In this document: positions 62,881 through 64,000 of the stretch, in pieces
Layout of the letters: each line of letters opens with the position of its first letter
How positions within the stretch are numbered: the first letter of the stretch is position 1
Assembly: GCA_022695795.1 (NCBI GenBank)
Contig: MU404071.1
Coordinates: 474,812-538,811 of the forward strand
Length of the DNA: 64,000 nt
Reading direction: 5' to 3'
Origin: Biscogniauxia marginata
Lineage: Eukaryota > Ascomycota > Sordariomycetes > Xylariales > Xylariaceae
Position numbers and translations under genes: made by a program
Notes under the pieces: model-generated
The model's input: only the letters and a program-made list of their open reading frames with translations
Told to the model about the DNA's origin: nothing
The model's database searches: none

Positions 62881-63748
62881 TATATAATCCTTTAATTCTT
62901 AATAAAACAAGTAATATAGGTTTTTAATAAGTAATTATAACTAGTTTGCGAGTTTCTTGAACTTAATAACGTAATTTAAAGCCTTTTTGTCTTGTCGTAG
63001 TTTATAAAGTCAAGCTTCGATTTATTACTTGAGGATTAAATTGCTAAATATAGACTTAAGTTGTTTTTTAAACTCTTTATAATTCTTGAAGACCTTTTTT
63101 ATGTTTTCTTAAGCGTTTAATCCGTTTTCTAGATAATCCTTTAACACTAGTTAAAACCAGGTTAAGGCGGTTCCAATAAGGAGCTAGAATACCGTAAAAA
63201 CCTTTTATTCTTTAATAGTAATTATTCCATAATAGAACTATAAATAGATTCTAGTTTAAATTAGAAATTTTTCTAAATCGCTTAACTCATTATATTTATT
63301 AAGTATAATTAGTTTAAAACTCTTTATATCGAGAGTTATTATATTGTTTTCGTCGTTTAAGTTATTAAGGTTATTATTATTTAAAGATAATTACTTATTT
63401 TTAAGAAATAAGGTTTATTTTGCTTATTTATTTTCTTTTTTAAATATTTCTTCTTTTTTCTTTTCTTTTTTCTTAGATAATTCTTTTTATTAAGCTTTTA
63501 AAATATCCCTTTATAACTTTTTTTTAGTTATAATTATAATGGATTTTTATGTTAGTTTTTTTAAAACTTTTTATTATATTATAAAAAGACTTAAAACTTT
63601 TATTTAAAAGCTTATTAATTGTTATTTTTTTATTTATTTATTTTTTTATTACCTTTTAATTTTAAAAGGCATACTTGTTTTAAAATTATTTAATTAAAAG
63701 TCCCTTTTTTTAAATTAATATTAAATATTAATTAAAAAGTTATTAAAA

Positions 63749-63860
63749 TATAACGAACCTTTTTATATATGTTTTTAGTTAGTTAACTTTATAGGTAAAT
63801 ATATACTAGTTTTTTTTTGTTTTAAAGGTAATAATAAGCTAAAAGTAGTTTAAGTATTCA
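63749..63860. repeat. Right (5') LTR remnant, heavily RIP-mutated, truncated by the telomere
   Basis: TATAACGAACC at 63749 corresponds to TGTGACGAACC of the left LTR. The alignment continues with few gaps to TTTAAGTATTCA, where the telomere array begins. Nearly all differences from the left copy are C to T or G to A here. Only the first 112 bp of the LTR remain. Confidence 0.85.
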
Positions 63861-64000
63861 GGGTTAGGGTTAGGGTTAGGGTTAGGGTTAGGGTTAGGGT
63901 TAGGGTTAGGGTTAGGGTTAGGGTTAGGGTTAGGGTTAGGGTTAGGGTTAGGGTTAGGGTTAGGGTTAGGGTTAGGGTTAGGGTTAGGGTTAGGGTTAGG
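63861..64000 (+). repeat. Telomere, (TTAGGG)n, about 23 copies
   Basis: An uninterrupted perfect TTAGGG array from 63861 to the last base. The G-rich strand runs 5'-to-3' outward, so this is the right end of the chromosome. The array starts abruptly inside the LTR with no degenerate repeats in between. True length is unknown because the sequence stops here. Confidence 0.99.

Larger units (their letters stand above)
56525..63860 (-). mobile_element. Decayed Ty3/Gypsy LTR retrotransposon, RIP-damaged and truncated by the telomere
   Basis: Base composition falls sharply in GC at about 56.55 kb and stays very AT-rich to the telomere. Minus-strand translation recovers, in Gypsy order from right to left, a Gag zinc knuckle (about 62.5 kb), reverse transcriptase with Y-L-N-D (60053-60064) and an integrase HHCC domain plus core start (58694-59056). 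Direct repeats at 56525 and 63749 mark the two LTRs. Stop codons occur throughout, mostly TAA/TAG at former Trp, Gln or Arg positions, and key residues show G-to-A changes (Cys to Tyr, Asp to Asn), the pattern of RIP. The length of about 7.3 kb is nearly full for this class. The outer (5') LTR is cut by the telomere array. No open frame remains, so the element cannot move by itself. A plus-strand coding relic at 57.24-57.75 kb lies inside it. Confidence 0.9.

Noticed and set aside
56525..63860. Telomere-linked helicase (RecQ-like) gene, common in fungal subtelomeres
   Set aside because: The terminal AT-rich block translates to Gypsy Gag, RT and integrase fragments, and no helicase motif was seen on either strand.
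1..64000. CRISPR array, bacterial operon, or secondary-metabolite gene cluster
   Set aside because: No regularly spaced repeats; all genes are intron-bearing fungal genes; no PKS, NRPS, terpene cyclase or clustered tailoring enzymes are recognisable.

Overview
The window is the right-hand end of a chromosome of a filamentous ascomycete (Pezizomycotina, probably a Sordariomycete). Evidence: a terminal TTAGGG array, short GT-AG introns, a velvet-family regulator, a fungal sedolisin protease, and an AT-rich relic with the C-to-T/G-to-A damage typical of repeat-induced point mutation (RIP). I cannot name the species from sequence alone.

Layout. 0-22 kb is the gene-bearing part. It holds, all on the plus strand, a conserved ascomycete protein of unknown function (304-2196), a five-exon MFS transporter (4127-6249), the proteasome activator Blm10/PA200 (8955-14959), a PaaI/ACOT13-like hotdog thioesterase (15926-16402) and a secreted sedolisin (19719-21891). 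A broken gene for a small secreted protein lies on the minus strand between the last two (16833-17295). 22-38 kb is a gene-poor stretch with no convincing intact gene. A VosA-type velvet regulator sits at 40384-42150 behind a long leader. 42-55 kb is a second gene-poor stretch. The last gene before the telomere is the mitochondrial NADH-cytochrome b5 reductase mcr1 (55227-56251).

From about 56.5 kb the base composition changes abruptly to very AT-rich. This is one decayed Ty3/Gypsy retrotransposon on the minus strand (LTR 56525 onward, integrase about 58.7-59.06 kb, reverse transcriptase about 59.6-60.5 kb, Gag zinc knuckle about 62.5 kb). Its outer (5') LTR starts at 63749 and is cut off after about 112 bp by the telomere, which runs from 63861 to the window end. 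A plus-strand coding relic lies inside the element, opposite to gag-pol.

The intact genes do not form a cluster or operon. They are ordinary cellular functions (transport, proteasome regulation, acyl-CoA hydrolysis, extracellular proteolysis, development, mitochondrial redox) scattered along a chromosome arm that becomes emptier and more decayed toward the telomere. The most unusual parts are the telomere-LTR junction, the antisense relic in the Gypsy element, the LTR-proximal 50-bp hairpin tandem array, the broken secreted-protein gene, and a dispersed palindromic TACCTA/TAGGTA motif in the intergenic DNA.
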